A stretch of 64,000 nt of DNA from Pseudobdellovibrionaceae bacterium (lineage in GTDB: Bacteria; Bdellovibrionota; Bdellovibrionia; Bdellovibrionales; UBA1609), in contig JAUVAX010000010.1 of the NCBI GenBank assembly GCA_030591685.1, positions 1-64,000 of the forward strand, in the 5' to 3' direction. The notes beneath the pieces are model-generated. The model was given only the letters and a program-made list of their open reading frames with translations. It had not been told where the DNA came from and did not search any database. The translations under genes were made by a program, and so were the position numbers. Positions 20,258 through 31,083 of this stretch are shown piece by piece. The first letter of the stretch is position 1. The number at the start of each line of letters is the position of its first letter.

Positions 20258-20830
20258 ATGTTAAAAATTTTAACACTTGTTTTAGCTCTTGGTTTTATAG
20301 GTTGTTCAGCCTCTCATAAGAAAAAAAGCAAAGTGCACGACTTAAAAGAGATGCAACTGGAAAAAGAACAAGAAATCTCTGGTGGTGATAAGGTGGGCAT
20401 AAGAGATGATACTTTTAAAGTACAAAAAAAAGTGATGCTCGTTGAAAGCCTGAGAGACCTTGAGAACACTGCTTTTGGTATGGAGTATGAGGTCTACGGT
20501 AACCGAGTTTACGGAACTAAGGGGCTTTACGGAGCGTACAGAGACTGTCGCACCGAGGTGAACTCTATTATTTATGGTGGTTCAGGTAAAATGAAACCCA
20601 TAGAGCCACCGGCTTCGGTTGTAAATGAGGATAAAAAGTTTAAATACGGGATTGATAAAAAAGGTGACCTGGTTGGTGTGACAGAAGAGTTTCTCAGTGA
20701 GCGCATTGAGCGTTTTAAAAAATATAAGGTCAAATTAACTAAGAGACTTAATGAGTACGAGACAAAAGTCCGTATTTGTGAAAATGACTTAAAGCAGGCT
20801 AAACTAAAACAGAATCAAAAAAGTCAATAA
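20258..20830 (+). CDS. Lipoprotein of unknown function
   Basis: Lipobox MLKILTLVLALGFIGCSASHKKK; ATG 20258 preceded by GGAGG. Confidence 0.65.
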   Translation: MLKILTLVLALGFIGCSASHKKKSKVHDLKEMQLEKEQEISGGDKVGIRDDTFKVQKKVMLVESLRDLENTAFGMEYEVYGNRVYGTKGLYGAYRDCRTEVNSIIYGGSGKMKPIEPPASVVNEDKKFKYGIDKKGDLVGVTEEFLSERIERFKKYKVKLTKRLNEYETKVRICENDLKQAKLKQNQKSQ

Positions 20831-20873
20831 AACTCAAGTAAGTGGCTGGGTTCATGTCAGCTTTATAACGACG

Positions 20874-20902
20874 AAGAGGGCTAAAGTACGGCCCTCTTTT
20901 TT
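20874..20902 (+). terminator. Rho-independent terminator
   Basis: AGAGGGC-taaagtacg-GCCCTCTTTTTT. Confidence 0.75.
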
Positions 20903-20938
20903 ATTGTACTCGTGCTATGAATTACAGATAATTGTCAG

Positions 20939-21595
20939 ATGTCAGATGGTTTAATAAATAAATACTTAAAGACGATTAATAGGCTCAGCGTGAGCGTGCC
21001 GTTTTCTGTTTTTTGGGTGGGCAGTTATCTTTTTATTAACTTTATATTAAATCAGCTTTTAGAGACTGATTTAATCATTGATCCTTATATCGTAGACATA
21101 TCTTTTGTTCTGATTTCTTTGGTCATTTATTGGCAAAACTTAAGGTTTAAATTTAAACTGAAGACTGTTAATAGCTTTTATTTAATACTGTCTGTAATTG
21201 CAGGAATGAGTGTTTATTTTTTAGCTGTTAAAAATTTATTTATGATACCTTTTGATTTTTCTCATATTAAAAACATAATGCTTTTAATTTTACTGGGTCC
21301 TCTTTTAGAAGAGTTGATCTTTAGGTTTTCCCTTTGGGTGCCTTTAATGAGAATCATTAAAAATAAAAAAATAGTAATTTTATTAACCGCTTTTGTGTTT
21401 TCATATGCTCACTACCAAGTGATTTACTTGTTGCCCAAAGACTTATATTCGTTCATTTATTTTCAAACCTTTTATACATTTATTTTAGGGATATTTTGGG
21501 GGTGGCGTTTGGTGAAAACGTCAAATTTTCTTTCCCCTTTGCTGCTTCATATATTTTTTAACACAGGTTTTTATTTTGGATATCTATTAAGTTAA
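20939..21595 (+). CDS. CPBP family intramembrane glutamic endopeptidase-like protein
   Basis: LGPLLEELIFRFSLW (EExxxR), FSYAHY, LLLHIFFNTGFY. Confidence 0.85.
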   Translation: MSDGLINKYLKTINRLSVSVPFSVFWVGSYLFINFILNQLLETDLIIDPYIVDISFVLISLVIYWQNLRFKFKLKTVNSFYLILSVIAGMSVYFLAVKNLFMIPFDFSHIKNIMLLILLGPLLEELIFRFSLWVPLMRIIKNKKIVILLTAFVFSYAHYQVIYLLPKDLYSFIYFQTFYTFILGIFWGWRLVKTSNFLSPLLLHIFFNTGFYFGYLLS

Positions 21596-21634
21596 TGAGC
21601 TTACGTCAGAGTAAGCCCATGAACGGACGTTAGG

Positions 21635-24301
21635 TTACTTGTCTGTAAACTCTCTTTTTTTAACAGTATTAAGCAAGATTTCATTTTGTTCAGAAACCCA
21701 AGACCCCTCGTCATTAACAACGGTAGCAAGAACAGTATATTTTTTGTCATTGATAAGTTGGTTGAGTTTGTTTCTCATAAAATCAGGAGGGGAGAGTTTA
21801 AAGAAATAGCGATAGTGCTCCCAGCCAATCCCGCTGACCTTAGTGGGTTGAGGTAGTCTTTCAAAATAGTTTTCAAAAATAATTTCATCCTTTAACACAG
21901 GCACAAACCTTCTGAAATCCATTTTAAGGGTCATGGGGTGGTCAGGAGCTTGCTCAAATTTTTGTAAGGACTTAATTTCAACATAGTAGTCCGGGGTTAG
22001 GTGGTGGCTATTTAAGTCGACATAAAAACTGATGGATCGCAATCGATCACTTGAATTACTAGCGTTCTCAATGTCATCGACAACATCTTTTGAAAAATCA
22101 TCAGGGTAATGGTAAAGAGGCCCATTAATATGAGTCATTTTATTGACCATGTTTTGAACAAAAAATTCACTTAGATACTTAACGGGTTCGGCTGTGTTTT
22201 CGGGGTTATACCCGCCAGCTAATTTAGCCATTAATAACTGAACTGGCGGCATGATAATTAGATTATTAAAGTTGCTGATAAGACCTTTTAGCTTTTTTTG
22301 AGTCGATGTTTCATGCTTAAGCTCGTTGAGAGAGCTGACAAACTTACTGGTCCATCTGTAAAGTGAGTAACAACTGTCCCCTGATTTAAGGGGGTTTGCA
22401 GAGAGTTTTTTAAAGGCATTCTCCCAGCCCTTAAGGCACTTGAATTTTCTAGAGATATGAGGGCGCTTAGGGCCACTTTTTTTTCTGTTATTAGGGTGGC
22501 TCTTACTCCACTCTCTTCTGTTGTTGTTCCACTCGTCTTTATGTTTCTCACCTAAGAACACCTCGGCGGCGATTTTGTAGACTTCACTCTCTGGCAGGTT
22601 GATCATGTTTTGTACATGCTCTTTGTTAAAGGTTAATGTAAGCCCCCAGTTAACAGGTGTGTTGTTAACAATAGTTCCAGCGGCTTGCCTTAATTGGTCG
22701 TATGTATTTTTACTAGGAGTATTATTTAATATTCGCTTTTCCATTGAAATAAGGTCTTCAAAAAGTTGATGATTTCCATATTTATTTTTAAGTAATGAGG
22801 TGAAGGTGAGTACGTAGTCTCGGTTATCAATGGGCACGGGGGTCGCAAAGACGTCTAATACGGAACCTGTTTGTACTTTAACATGGCTTCTGAGTTGAAT
22901 GTCCTTTCTGTCCCAGAGTTTCCACCATCTATTTAAGTTTCTTTCATTGCCTATGAGCTTTTCAGAGCGGTATTGACGTTTTCTGTTAAACTCAGACTCA
23001 AAAGTCTCTTTACTGTGATTAGTTAAGTTTTGGGTTCTGACTCTTGTAAGTAAAGGGAGCTTTAAGTAGTACGATTTATCGTGTCTTTTGGCGTTAGTTT
23101 TAATTTTATTAATAAACGTGACTCCCCTTGGTAGGTCCACAAGGTCGTCTTGATTTTTAAAGTTAATTAAATCAACGAGGTAGTTGTTATTTATAATAGA
23201 CTGAAGCCTCTCTCTGGCTTCGGGTTGTGAAATGTCGAATTCGAAAAGATATTTATTTTGTTTATTTTCATAATCCTCATACTCCCAATCTAAAATAGTG
23301 TAACCGGGCCCAATACTTAGCGAAGGTCTGAGCTTAGCCCATTGAATGCGGCCTCCAAGAGAGGTGATAAACTTAGCCTGTAAGATCACTTTGTTGTTGG
23401 CTTTTTTAACAAGTGAAATCTCTTCGATAAAGCGAGCAAACAGACCACCATTTGATTTGATCCACAAAAACTCACTGCCAACGGTAACGGGGCGAAAAGT
23501 AAAAAAGGAGGTGTGCTTGACGATGTCTCCAATTTGTAAACGTTCATCGTTGGCGCTAAATACATTTACATCTAAGGGGAGGCCATAAATATTGAGTAAT
23601 TTTAAGGCTTCAAGAGGGTTTTTGTTGTACTCTTTAAACTTTTCATTGTCTATGAAGGGCTTTACTATCCATGATAATACGTTTTCAGCCTGACCAACGC
23701 CAGCCTTCCAGATATCACCTAAAACAGCAAAAGTTCTAGAGATAAAACTTTGTTTATTAATGCATATAGTGCATTTTCCAGGAGTCATTAGTTGGTTGAT
23801 GTCAGACTTAGCAAGTGTTGCATTTACTATTGAGGGGTTTCGATTGTTCGCATAAGGAGACCCTTCATTTGAGTCATCAGGAGTTACAAGTTTACCGACC
23901 GAAAATAGTACTCCGTACTCAGCGCCTGAGCCGAGGTTAATAGGCCCAAAAGTCTTTGAGGCCCTTATTTTCGCATATAGGCTGTTAATGACTATGAGTT
24001 TCGAGTGATCTCTAGGGGTGTATGTTGAACTTTTAGATTCATGTTTGTTATGAACTCGTCGAAACCACTTGGTTTCTAAGTCAATGCTTGAGGAGAAATC
24101 AAAATTAAATTTTATGTCGGTTTCTTTAAAAATTCTGTTTTTATCTTCAAACTCTTGATAGAGCTGGTTTCCTATGTAGTCTCCAAAAGTGGCATCTTCA
24201 GAAAGAGACTTACCCCCGACAAAACGATAGTTGGCATTATTAGCGTAGATATTTTGAGTCGTTAAGAAAAGTGCTATTAAAAATAAAAACCCTATGCGCA
24301 T
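21635..24301 (-). CDS. Large exported protein of unknown function (888 aa)
   Basis: Signal peptide MRIGFLFLIALFLTTQNIYANN; uninterrupted ORF; no family recognised. Confidence 0.65.
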   Translation of the reverse strand: MRIGFLFLIALFLTTQNIYANNANYRFVGGKSLSEDATFGDYIGNQLYQEFEDKNRIFKETDIKFNFDFSSSIDLETKWFRRVHNKHESKSSTYTPRDHSKLIVINSLYAKIRASKTFGPINLGSGAEYGVLFSVGKLVTPDDSNEGSPYANNRNPSIVNATLAKSDINQLMTPGKCTICINKQSFISRTFAVLGDIWKAGVGQAENVLSWIVKPFIDNEKFKEYNKNPLEALKLLNIYGLPLDVNVFSANDERLQIGDIVKHTSFFTFRPVTVGSEFLWIKSNGGLFARFIEEISLVKKANNKVILQAKFITSLGGRIQWAKLRPSLSIGPGYTILDWEYEDYENKQNKYLFEFDISQPEARERLQSIINNNYLVDLINFKNQDDLVDLPRGVTFINKIKTNAKRHDKSYYLKLPLLTRVRTQNLTNHSKETFESEFNRKRQYRSEKLIGNERNLNRWWKLWDRKDIQLRSHVKVQTGSVLDVFATPVPIDNRDYVLTFTSLLKNKYGNHQLFEDLISMEKRILNNTPSKNTYDQLRQAAGTIVNNTPVNWGLTLTFNKEHVQNMINLPESEVYKIAAEVFLGEKHKDEWNNNRREWSKSHPNNRKKSGPKRPHISRKFKCLKGWENAFKKLSANPLKSGDSCYSLYRWTSKFVSSLNELKHETSTQKKLKGLISNFNNLIIMPPVQLLMAKLAGGYNPENTAEPVKYLSEFFVQNMVNKMTHINGPLYHYPDDFSKDVVDDIENASNSSDRLRSISFYVDLNSHHLTPDYYVEIKSLQKFEQAPDHPMTLKMDFRRFVPVLKDEIIFENYFERLPQPTKVSGIGWEHYRYFFKLSPPDFMRNKLNQLINDKKYTVLATVVNDEGSWVSEQNEILLNTVKKREFTDK

Positions 24302-24471
24302 GATGTCCCCCCGAACTTCGTATAAATAATTAAATTATTTATATATATTTATTTTTATACTAGAATGTACTCTAAAAGCTTAATACCATTAGATTATTGA
24401 TGCACGTTTTTTGTTCATGATAGCGGTAAGTTTTATGGTAATATTTGGTAACTGTTTAAAATGAGGGGCTT

Positions 24472-25662
24472 ATGAACTTAGGTATCGATGTTTTTTTAAA
24501 TTCAAAGAGTCATATTGATGAATTAATAGGCAAAAGAGTGGCTCTTCTGGCTCATCCAGCCTCTGTTAATGCTCAGCTTAAGCATAGTATAGATTTATTA
24601 TGGGCCTGTGAGCCGATCAATTTAGTATGTGCATTTGGCCCACAACATGGGATCACGGGTGATAAGCAATATAACATGGATGAATCAGAAGACTTCATTG
24701 ACCCTAAGTACAATATACCAATTTATAGTTTATACGGAGAGCATCGGCGCCCCACCGCCAAAATGATGGAGTCTTTTGATGTTTTGCTTTTTGATTTACA
24801 AGATGTTGGTTGCCGTATTTATACATATGTAGCCTCTTTAATATATATGATCGAGGCTTGTGCTCAGTCGAATAAGCCCATATGGATTTTAGATCGCCCT
24901 AACCCTGTTGGTCGCAAAGTTGAGGGTAGTTATTTGCGACCCGAGTGGAAGAGTTTTGTGGGTGAGGTAGAGCTACCCATGCGGCATGGGCTCACGCTAG
25001 CAGAATTGGCTTTATGGTATAAAGAGACACAAAAATTAGATGTTGAAATTAATGTAATAAAAATGCAAGGGTATGACCCTCAAAAAATAAGTGAGAGCCC
25101 TGTGCCTTGGGTGAACCCGAGCCCTCAAATACCGAGCCTAAAAACGTGCCGTGTATATAATGGGACCGTATTATTAGAGGGCACTCATTGGTCTGAGGGG
25201 CGTGGCACAACTCTGCCCTTTGAGCTCCTAGGGGCCCCCGAATTCCCCGCGGAGGCACTTGTTAAACAATTGTACGCCTTAAAGCCCGAATGGGTTGAGG
25301 GCTGTAAACTGAGGCCTTGTTATTTTACACCGACCTTTAATAAACATACTTCACAATTGTGCTCAGGGCTTCAAATACATACTGATGATATTATTTTTGA
25401 GGACCATAAATTTAACCCCTATAGGTTGATGGGTTTGATTTTTAAGGCTTATAAAAAAATAAGCCCCCAAGGGGCCACTTTATGGAGTCAGTTTCACTAT
25501 GAGTACGAAAAAGACCGTCGCCCGATAGATTTGCTCTCGGGGAGTGAATATTTTGCCAACTGGGTCGATGATAGCGAGGCGACCCCTGAAGACTTAGAGG
25601 GGTATTTACACCCTGATGAAGCCAGGTGGACTCAGGAAAGAATACCTTTTTTACTCTATTAA
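24472..25662 (+). CDS. DUF1343 / NamZ-like exo-beta-N-acetylmuramidase
   Basis: LAHPASVN, FGPQHGITGDKQYNMDES, DLQDVGCRIYTYVASL, WILDRPNPVGR, EGTHWSEGRGTTLPFELLGAPE. Confidence 0.9.
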   Translation: MNLGIDVFLNSKSHIDELIGKRVALLAHPASVNAQLKHSIDLLWACEPINLVCAFGPQHGITGDKQYNMDESEDFIDPKYNIPIYSLYGEHRRPTAKMMESFDVLLFDLQDVGCRIYTYVASLIYMIEACAQSNKPIWILDRPNPVGRKVEGSYLRPEWKSFVGEVELPMRHGLTLAELALWYKETQKLDVEINVIKMQGYDPQKISESPVPWVNPSPQIPSLKTCRVYNGTVLLEGTHWSEGRGTTLPFELLGAPEFPAEALVKQLYALKPEWVEGCKLRPCYFTPTFNKHTSQLCSGLQIHTDDIIFEDHKFNPYRLMGLIFKAYKKISPQGATLWSQFHYEYEKDRRPIDLLSGSEYFANWVDDSEATPEDLEGYLHPDEARWTQERIPFLLY

Positions 25663-25710
25663 AACTCTACTGCTTGTGTTTAGTGTTATTTTTAAGTAAA
25701 TGTACTTTAT

Positions 25711-26370
25711 ATGTTGAATAACAATGAATTACTTTTAGCTGAAGAAATAGTGAGTGTATGTAAACGGCTACATGCTAGAAACCTATTAGCCGCTGCTGAC
25801 GGTAATGTGAGTTATAAAATAAATAATGATAAAATTATAATCACGCCCAGTGGGGTTCAAAAAGCATTAATGCAACCTGATCAAATGGCCATTATTAACT
25901 TGGAGGGGCAGGTTATTTTAGGAGCTCCTTCAAGTGAAATGCTCATGCACTTACAAATTTATAAAGACTGCCCTAAAGCTAAATCGGTTGTGCACGCTCA
26001 CCCCCCAACAGGGGTTGCATGGACGGTGGCCCACCCAGAGTTAGAGTATTTACCAAGAGAGTGCTTAAGTGAGGTGATTTTGGCGCTAGGAGAGGTCCCT
26101 ATAGTTCCCTATGCGCCCCCAGGGAGTCAAAAAATGGGTCTAGTACTAAAACCCTATTTACCAAAAAATAGAGCATTGTTGCTCGCTCGTCACGGGGCCA
26201 TTACTTGGGGTGAGAGTTTACAAGAAGCCTTTATGGGCATGGAGAGGGTTGAGCATGTGAGTGAGATCCTCTTTAAAGCTAAGCTTTTAGGGGGGCTAAC
26301 ATCTTTGCCCCCTCAAGATGTTGAGGACTTAAAGCTTCAACGTAAAAAAATGGGGGATCGACTTTTATGA
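25711..26370 (+). CDS. Class II aldolase/adducin family protein
   Basis: ADGNVSYKI, ITPSGVQK, VVHAHPPTGVAW, LLLARHGAITWG. Confidence 0.9.
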   Translation: MLNNNELLLAEEIVSVCKRLHARNLLAAADGNVSYKINNDKIIITPSGVQKALMQPDQMAIINLEGQVILGAPSSEMLMHLQIYKDCPKAKSVVHAHPPTGVAWTVAHPELEYLPRECLSEVILALGEVPIVPYAPPGSQKMGLVLKPYLPKNRALLLARHGAITWGESLQEAFMGMERVEHVSEILFKAKLLGGLTSLPPQDVEDLKLQRKKMGDRLL

Positions 26371-27597
26371 TTCGACAAGGTCTAATAAATCGTCCGTTCT
26401 AGATCTATACATTTTTTCAGGTAAAATTTGAGTTGTAGGTACATCTATCCAAAAAGTAGAGCCAAATCCTGGTTTACTTTTTAGGCCTATAATGCCTCCC
26501 ATAGATTCAATGATACTTTTACTTATAGGTAGGCCCAGACCAGTGCCGTTATGGTGTTGAGATACTTTGTTTAAGGTTTCAAATTCATTAAATATTTTTA
26601 ATTTTTCGCTATCGTTTATTCCATGGCCTGTATCTTGAATAAAAACACGAATCCAACTAGGGCGGCTTTCTGCCCAAATAGTAACAGAGCCTTTTTCACG
26701 ATTATATTTTATGGCATTACTAAGGAGGTTTCTTAATACTTGTCTTAACCGAAGCCCATCAAAGTATGAGAGGAGCTCATTACTAGGAATTTTAAAATTA
26801 ACAGTTACTTGGTTTTGCTTTGCAAAACTTTTTGAGGTTTCTATTTCACCTTTTAAAAGTGTGGTGAGTGATAGATGTTCAATAAAATACTCCATTTTAC
26901 GAGCCTGAATTTTAGATAAATCCAGAATATCATTTATGAGTTCTAATAGATGATGCCCTTGTTCATGCAGTATGTTAATAAACTTTGTAAGTTCTTCATC
27001 GGTATCATAGAGTTTATTTTTTAATAAATCAGCAGTGGCGAACATGGCCGCAGCTGGAGTTCTTAATTCGTGTGTTGTTAGGGCTACAAAGCGATCTTTC
27101 GCTATGTCCAGTTGCTTTAACTTTTCATTTTGATTAACGAGCTCTTCGTAGGCTGATTTGATTTCAATTTGCTTTGCAATAACATCTTTTTGCAATTTAT
27201 TTTGTATGGTCGTATCTTGAAGCATTATTAAAAGGTGCTCTTCGTTTTTTAACAGGACTTTTCTGACGCCTACATTGGCGACAAACTGTGTTCCATTTTT
27301 TTTTTGAACTAAAATGCTTTGATAAAACCCCTCATGCAAGAGCAAATTAAAATTAAGGGGCGTAAAGCCCTTTTCTTTTGCTTTTTTTAAATTTATTTTA
27401 GGGAACAAATCATTGATGCTCAATTGGGATAGGTCTTCAATGGGAGAGGTATCATCTGCGTTCATGCTAATGCCAAGAAGTTGTAGGGACAGTTTATTGG
27501 CATAATTACAGTAGTAGTCCGCAGTATTGAAACTTATAAAGCCCATGATGGCATCGTTGACCATGACTTCAAACATTTTGAGGTTTTTATTGCTCAT
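26365..27597 (-). CDS. PAS-domain sensor histidine kinase
   Basis: LTTHELRTPAAAM H-box, LRNLLSNAIKYN, DTGHGINDSE, GTGLGLPISK; start at MSNKNLKMFE overlapping preceding gene. Confidence 0.93.
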   Translation of the reverse strand: MSNKNLKMFEVMVNDAIMGFISFNTADYYCNYANKLSLQLLGISMNADDTSPIEDLSQLSINDLFPKINLKKAKEKGFTPLNFNLLLHEGFYQSILVQKKNGTQFVANVGVRKVLLKNEEHLLIMLQDTTIQNKLQKDVIAKQIEIKSAYEELVNQNEKLKQLDIAKDRFVALTTHELRTPAAAMFATADLLKNKLYDTDEELTKFINILHEQGHHLLELINDILDLSKIQARKMEYFIEHLSLTTLLKGEIETSKSFAKQNQVTVNFKIPSNELLSYFDGLRLRQVLRNLLSNAIKYNREKGSVTIWAESRPSWIRVFIQDTGHGINDSEKLKIFNEFETLNKVSQHHNGTGLGLPISKSIIESMGGIIGLKSKPGFGSTFWIDVPTTQILPEKMYRSRTDDLLDLVES

Positions 27598-28489
27598 CGT
27601 CTTTACCTGCAATAAGGCGAATGAAACCTTCGCCGCGTATGAGAGCATGATTTATTTTTAACGCTAGCGCTGTAAAGCCAGAGTCAGGGTCTATAGTGAG
27701 CCTTTCAAAAATTTTTTTAGGGGCATTGAGAACTTTTTTATAACCAGAGTTTCCAAAGTCTAAGGCATGGATAAAGGTATTAGCAAGAGTAACGATGTCT
27801 ACGGTTTGATTGAGCTCAGCACTGAGCCCAGATCTTAATTTTGGGTCATATTGATGATGATACTTAATGGCCGCTTGTAAGTGAGGGGGCAGTTGCCAGT
27901 TAATGGCTAACAAGTTACCAATAGTTGTATGCATTGGCGTGTTGAGCTCCTTTTCGGAGGCGAGATAGGTTATGTTTTTCTCTCTTGCATTGCTTGATAT
28001 TTTATCGACGCCCTCAGGGTCAATTGTGTAGTGGGCGACCTTCCCCATGTCGTGTACAAGGCCGCTTGTAAACATATCAGACGGCAGGGGGTGGTGAGTA
28101 AAGTTCGCTATTGTCTCGGCGGCAATCCCGACTCCAATACTGTGTTTCCAAAATACTTTGACGTTAAATGAGCTGCTTCCGGATACGCTGAGTGTGTCTA
28201 AAATAGAGGTAGATAGTACAAGCTGGTTAACAGTATCAAACCCCAAATTACTAATCGCTCGATCAAGGGAACTCACTCCGCCAGGTATGGCATAATAGGC
28301 GGAGTTTGCGAGTTTAAGTACTTTAGTTGTTAAGCTTAAATCATTAGACATAAGTACTTCTACTTCTGAGGTAGAGCTCATGGGGTTATTAATGACCTGA
28401 CTTAATTCATAAATAATTGAGGGCAACGTGGGGAGCTCATCTAGCTTTTCTGTAATTTGCTCCATGGATATTATTTTTGCATCACTCAT
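27587..28489 (-). CDS. HDOD domain protein
   Basis: LPTLPSIIYELSQVINNPMSSTSEVEVLMSNDLSLTTKVLKLANSAYY, SGLVHDMGKVA. Confidence 0.93.
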   Translation of the reverse strand: MSDAKIISMEQITEKLDELPTLPSIIYELSQVINNPMSSTSEVEVLMSNDLSLTTKVLKLANSAYYAIPGGVSSLDRAISNLGFDTVNQLVLSTSILDTLSVSGSSSFNVKVFWKHSIGVGIAAETIANFTHHPLPSDMFTSGLVHDMGKVAHYTIDPEGVDKISSNAREKNITYLASEKELNTPMHTTIGNLLAINWQLPPHLQAAIKYHHQYDPKLRSGLSAELNQTVDIVTLANTFIHALDFGNSGYKKVLNAPKKIFERLTIDPDSGFTALALKINHALIRGEGFIRLIAGKDDEQ

Positions 28490-28498
28490 AGTTTAATC

Positions 28499-28915
28499 TC
28501 AATTTTTAAGTATTTTGTTATTTAGTTTTCTCGGGAAAATTTCTTTTAATTTATTTGAAACATTATCAAAAGTTACGGGCTTTAAAAGATAACCGGTCAC
28601 GTTGAGTTCTTTTGCCTCAAGTATGTATTCTCTTTCGGCTACAGCGGAAATGCATAAAAAGGGTAGTTTTTTAAACGGCTCAGTACTTCTAACAAGCTTT
28701 AGTAGCTGAAGACCATCCATTCTAGGCATCATAATGTCTGAGATAACTGCGACTAGGTTTTTTTGATCCTTTGATTGCATAAAATCCCAAGCCTCTTGGC
28801 CGTCTTTAAATGAGTTGACCTCAAACCCAAGCCTTATAAGTAAGTGAACTAAAATATTTCTATTAGGGGCGGAATCTTCAGCGACTACAATGCGGTCTTT
28901 TGGTGGGATACCCAT
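28499..28915 (-). CDS. Response regulator receiver protein
   Basis: RIVVAEDSAPNRN, VISDIMMPRMDGLQLL, GYLLKPVTFD; ATG 28915 with GAGGAG upstream. Confidence 0.92.
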   Translation of the reverse strand: MGIPPKDRIVVAEDSAPNRNILVHLLIRLGFEVNSFKDGQEAWDFMQSKDQKNLVAVISDIMMPRMDGLQLLKLVRSTEPFKKLPFLCISAVAEREYILEAKELNVTGYLLKPVTFDNVSNKLKEIFPRKLNNKILKN

Positions 28916-29198
28916 AAAAAATGACTCCTCTTTTTGTATACTATATATCGGTATAAAAACATTTTTTTTAAAACGAATCATCACGCGTAACATAATATTT
29001 TATTGAGATGACTCCTTACAAAGGTCAATGGTAGCGCGTACTAGAGCGGATATAAAAGAGAGCCAGAAAAAGTATTTTTAAGCTCATTTTAAAGGGATGC
29101 TTTAAGCGTAAAGCTTTTTACTGCACTTAAGTGACTCGACTTAAATATTAAAAAGTTAGGGTCAGCCGACGAAGCGGGTGAACTGCCAATAAGAGCGC

Positions 29199-29684
29199 TT
29201 AACCTTTAAGGTCTTTGTTCATAAGATGTACTTTTTGTTTTTGTTTCTCGCGAAATTTTAAAAGCTGGGTTTCTAATTGAGAATCTACAAGTGCGAGTAT
29301 TCTTATCGCTAAAAGTCCAGCGTTATATGAGTTGTCAACGGCCATAGTCGCAACAGGGACACCCTTAGGCATTTGTACAATAGAAAGGAGGGCATCAACA
29401 CCCTCTAAAGAAGTCACATTTACCGGAACTCCGATAACAGGAAGGGTTGTTAATGAGGCCACCATGCCTGGTAGGTGAGCCGCGCCCCCAGCACCGGCTA
29501 TAATTACAGAGTATCCATTAGCTTTGGCCTTAAGGGCAAAGTCCATCATTTCCTCTGGGGTCCTGTGTGCTGAAACGACGTGTAAATCATAGCTTACGCC
29601 AAACTCTTCGAGAGCCTTCGAGGCATCGGCCATAACTGTTTTATCTGAGGTGCTCCCCATAATTATTGCGACCTTATGATTCAT
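29199..29684 (-). CDS. purE: 5-(carboxyamino)imidazole ribonucleotide mutase
   Basis: [36 protein letters not shown]. Confidence 0.96.
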   Translation of the reverse strand: MNHKVAIIMGSTSDKTVMADASKALEEFGVSYDLHVVSAHRTPEEMMDFALKAKANGYSVIIAGAGGAAHLPGMVASLTTLPVIGVPVNVTSLEGVDALLSIVQMPKGVPVATMAVDNSYNAGLLAIRILALVDSQLETQLLKFREKQKQKVHLMNKDLKG

Positions 29685-30802
29685 ATTTTAAAATCTCCCC
29701 GAGCCTTTTTAAGGCGGTTTAAGGCTTTGTCGGCAGAAGAGTCCGTCGTGCTTAAGTGCCCCATCTTACGTCCAGGTTTATGCTCTGACTTTCCATACCA
29801 ATGAAGGTTTACATTTTTAAGGAGCGGGAGGTGTATTCTTTTAGGGGCCACTGAAATCAAATTATACATAGCAAAACCAGAGCTTAAAATTTTTGGACGA
29901 GTGAGGGGTTGATTTAAAATAGCTTTAATATGCAACTCAAACTGGTCTTCACTCAGCGCATTCATGCTATAGTGAGCCGAGTTATGCACCCGCGGAGCCA
30001 GCTCGTTGATTAAAAGCCCGGCTTTAGTTTCAAAGAGTTCAAAGGCTAAAAGCCCCTGATAATTAATGTTGTTCATAAATTTTTTAATTTTTAACTTCAA
30101 AGAGGTCAGCTTGTCAGTAGCCACTGGGCCCTTCACCCAAAGGCACTTTGCGTTTTCTTGGTGGGACTGAACAAGAGGTAAAAAAGCAAACTCACCCCTT
30201 TTGTTTCTACAGACAGAAAGGGCCAACTCTCTTTTAAAAGGGATAAAGGCTTCTGCAATAAACCCATAAGGGTTATTATTGAGGGTGTTCTTAAGTTTAT
30301 TTAAGTCAATTTTGCTTTTAATAATAAAGGTTCCGTAGCCATCGTACCCAAAATGTCGTTGTTTGATAACCATTTGGGAATTAAAATTTTTAAAAGCATC
30401 AAGGGCCTGCGCGAAGTTTGAAACAGAAAGGTAAGAGGCCGAAGGGAGTTTGTTTTTTAAAAGTAATTCTTTTTGTGTTTTTCGGTCTTGGATAAGGCTC
30501 ATTACCCTCACTGATGGCAGTATTGTTGTTTTTGATTTTTTTTGTGCTTCTTTTAAAATATTAGAATTTAAAAACTCACTTTCAAAAGTAGCTATGTCGA
30601 CAAGTTTTAAAAACTTTAGAAGGTCTGAGCGTTTATAGAGATCCCCTTTGTGCCAATGTTGTACCACTTGGGCTGCGGGGTCATGACTTGAGGGGCTGAG
30701 TACATAGGGGATAATCCCCATTTGATGGCATTTCAAGGCGAGCATGCGAGCCAGTTGACCACCACCTAAAAAACCAATTTTAGTTATTTTTTGTACGGCC
30801 AT
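29681..30802 (-). CDS. purK: 5-(carboxyamino)imidazole ribonucleotide synthase
   Basis: [43 protein letters not shown] overlap with purE. Confidence 0.95.
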   Translation of the reverse strand: MAVQKITKIGFLGGGQLARMLALKCHQMGIIPYVLSPSSHDPAAQVVQHWHKGDLYKRSDLLKFLKLVDIATFESEFLNSNILKEAQKKSKTTILPSVRVMSLIQDRKTQKELLLKNKLPSASYLSVSNFAQALDAFKNFNSQMVIKQRHFGYDGYGTFIIKSKIDLNKLKNTLNNNPYGFIAEAFIPFKRELALSVCRNKRGEFAFLPLVQSHQENAKCLWVKGPVATDKLTSLKLKIKKFMNNINYQGLLAFELFETKAGLLINELAPRVHNSAHYSMNALSEDQFELHIKAILNQPLTRPKILSSGFAMYNLISVAPKRIHLPLLKNVNLHWYGKSEHKPGRKMGHLSTTDSSADKALNRLKKARGDFKI

Positions 30803-30805
30803 TTT

Positions 30806-31069
30806 TTAACCTTGCTCGTTGTTAATTAGAGCATCAAGCTCGCCACTACTATTCAGTTGTGCAAGTTCAGTGTACCCGCCGATAAATTTACTACCGATAA
30901 ATATTTGTGGCACGGTGTAATGTTTTGTTGTGCTTTTTAACTCTTGAAGCTCTTTTGGTTTATTGTCGAGAATAATAGTTTCAGCTAAAATATTTTTTTG
31001 CTTTAATAGATCCAGAGCGCTAATGCAAAAAGGGCAATGGGTCCAAATGTAAATTTTAACTTTACCCAT
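30806..31069 (-). CDS. Glutaredoxin
   Basis: IYIWTHCPFCISALDLL, TVPQIFIGSKFIGGYTEL. Confidence 0.93.
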   Translation of the reverse strand: MGKVKIYIWTHCPFCISALDLLKQKNILAETIILDNKPKELQELKSTTKHYTVPQIFIGSKFIGGYTELAQLNSSGELDALINNEQG

Positions 31070-31083
31070 GTGAGGGCTCCTTT

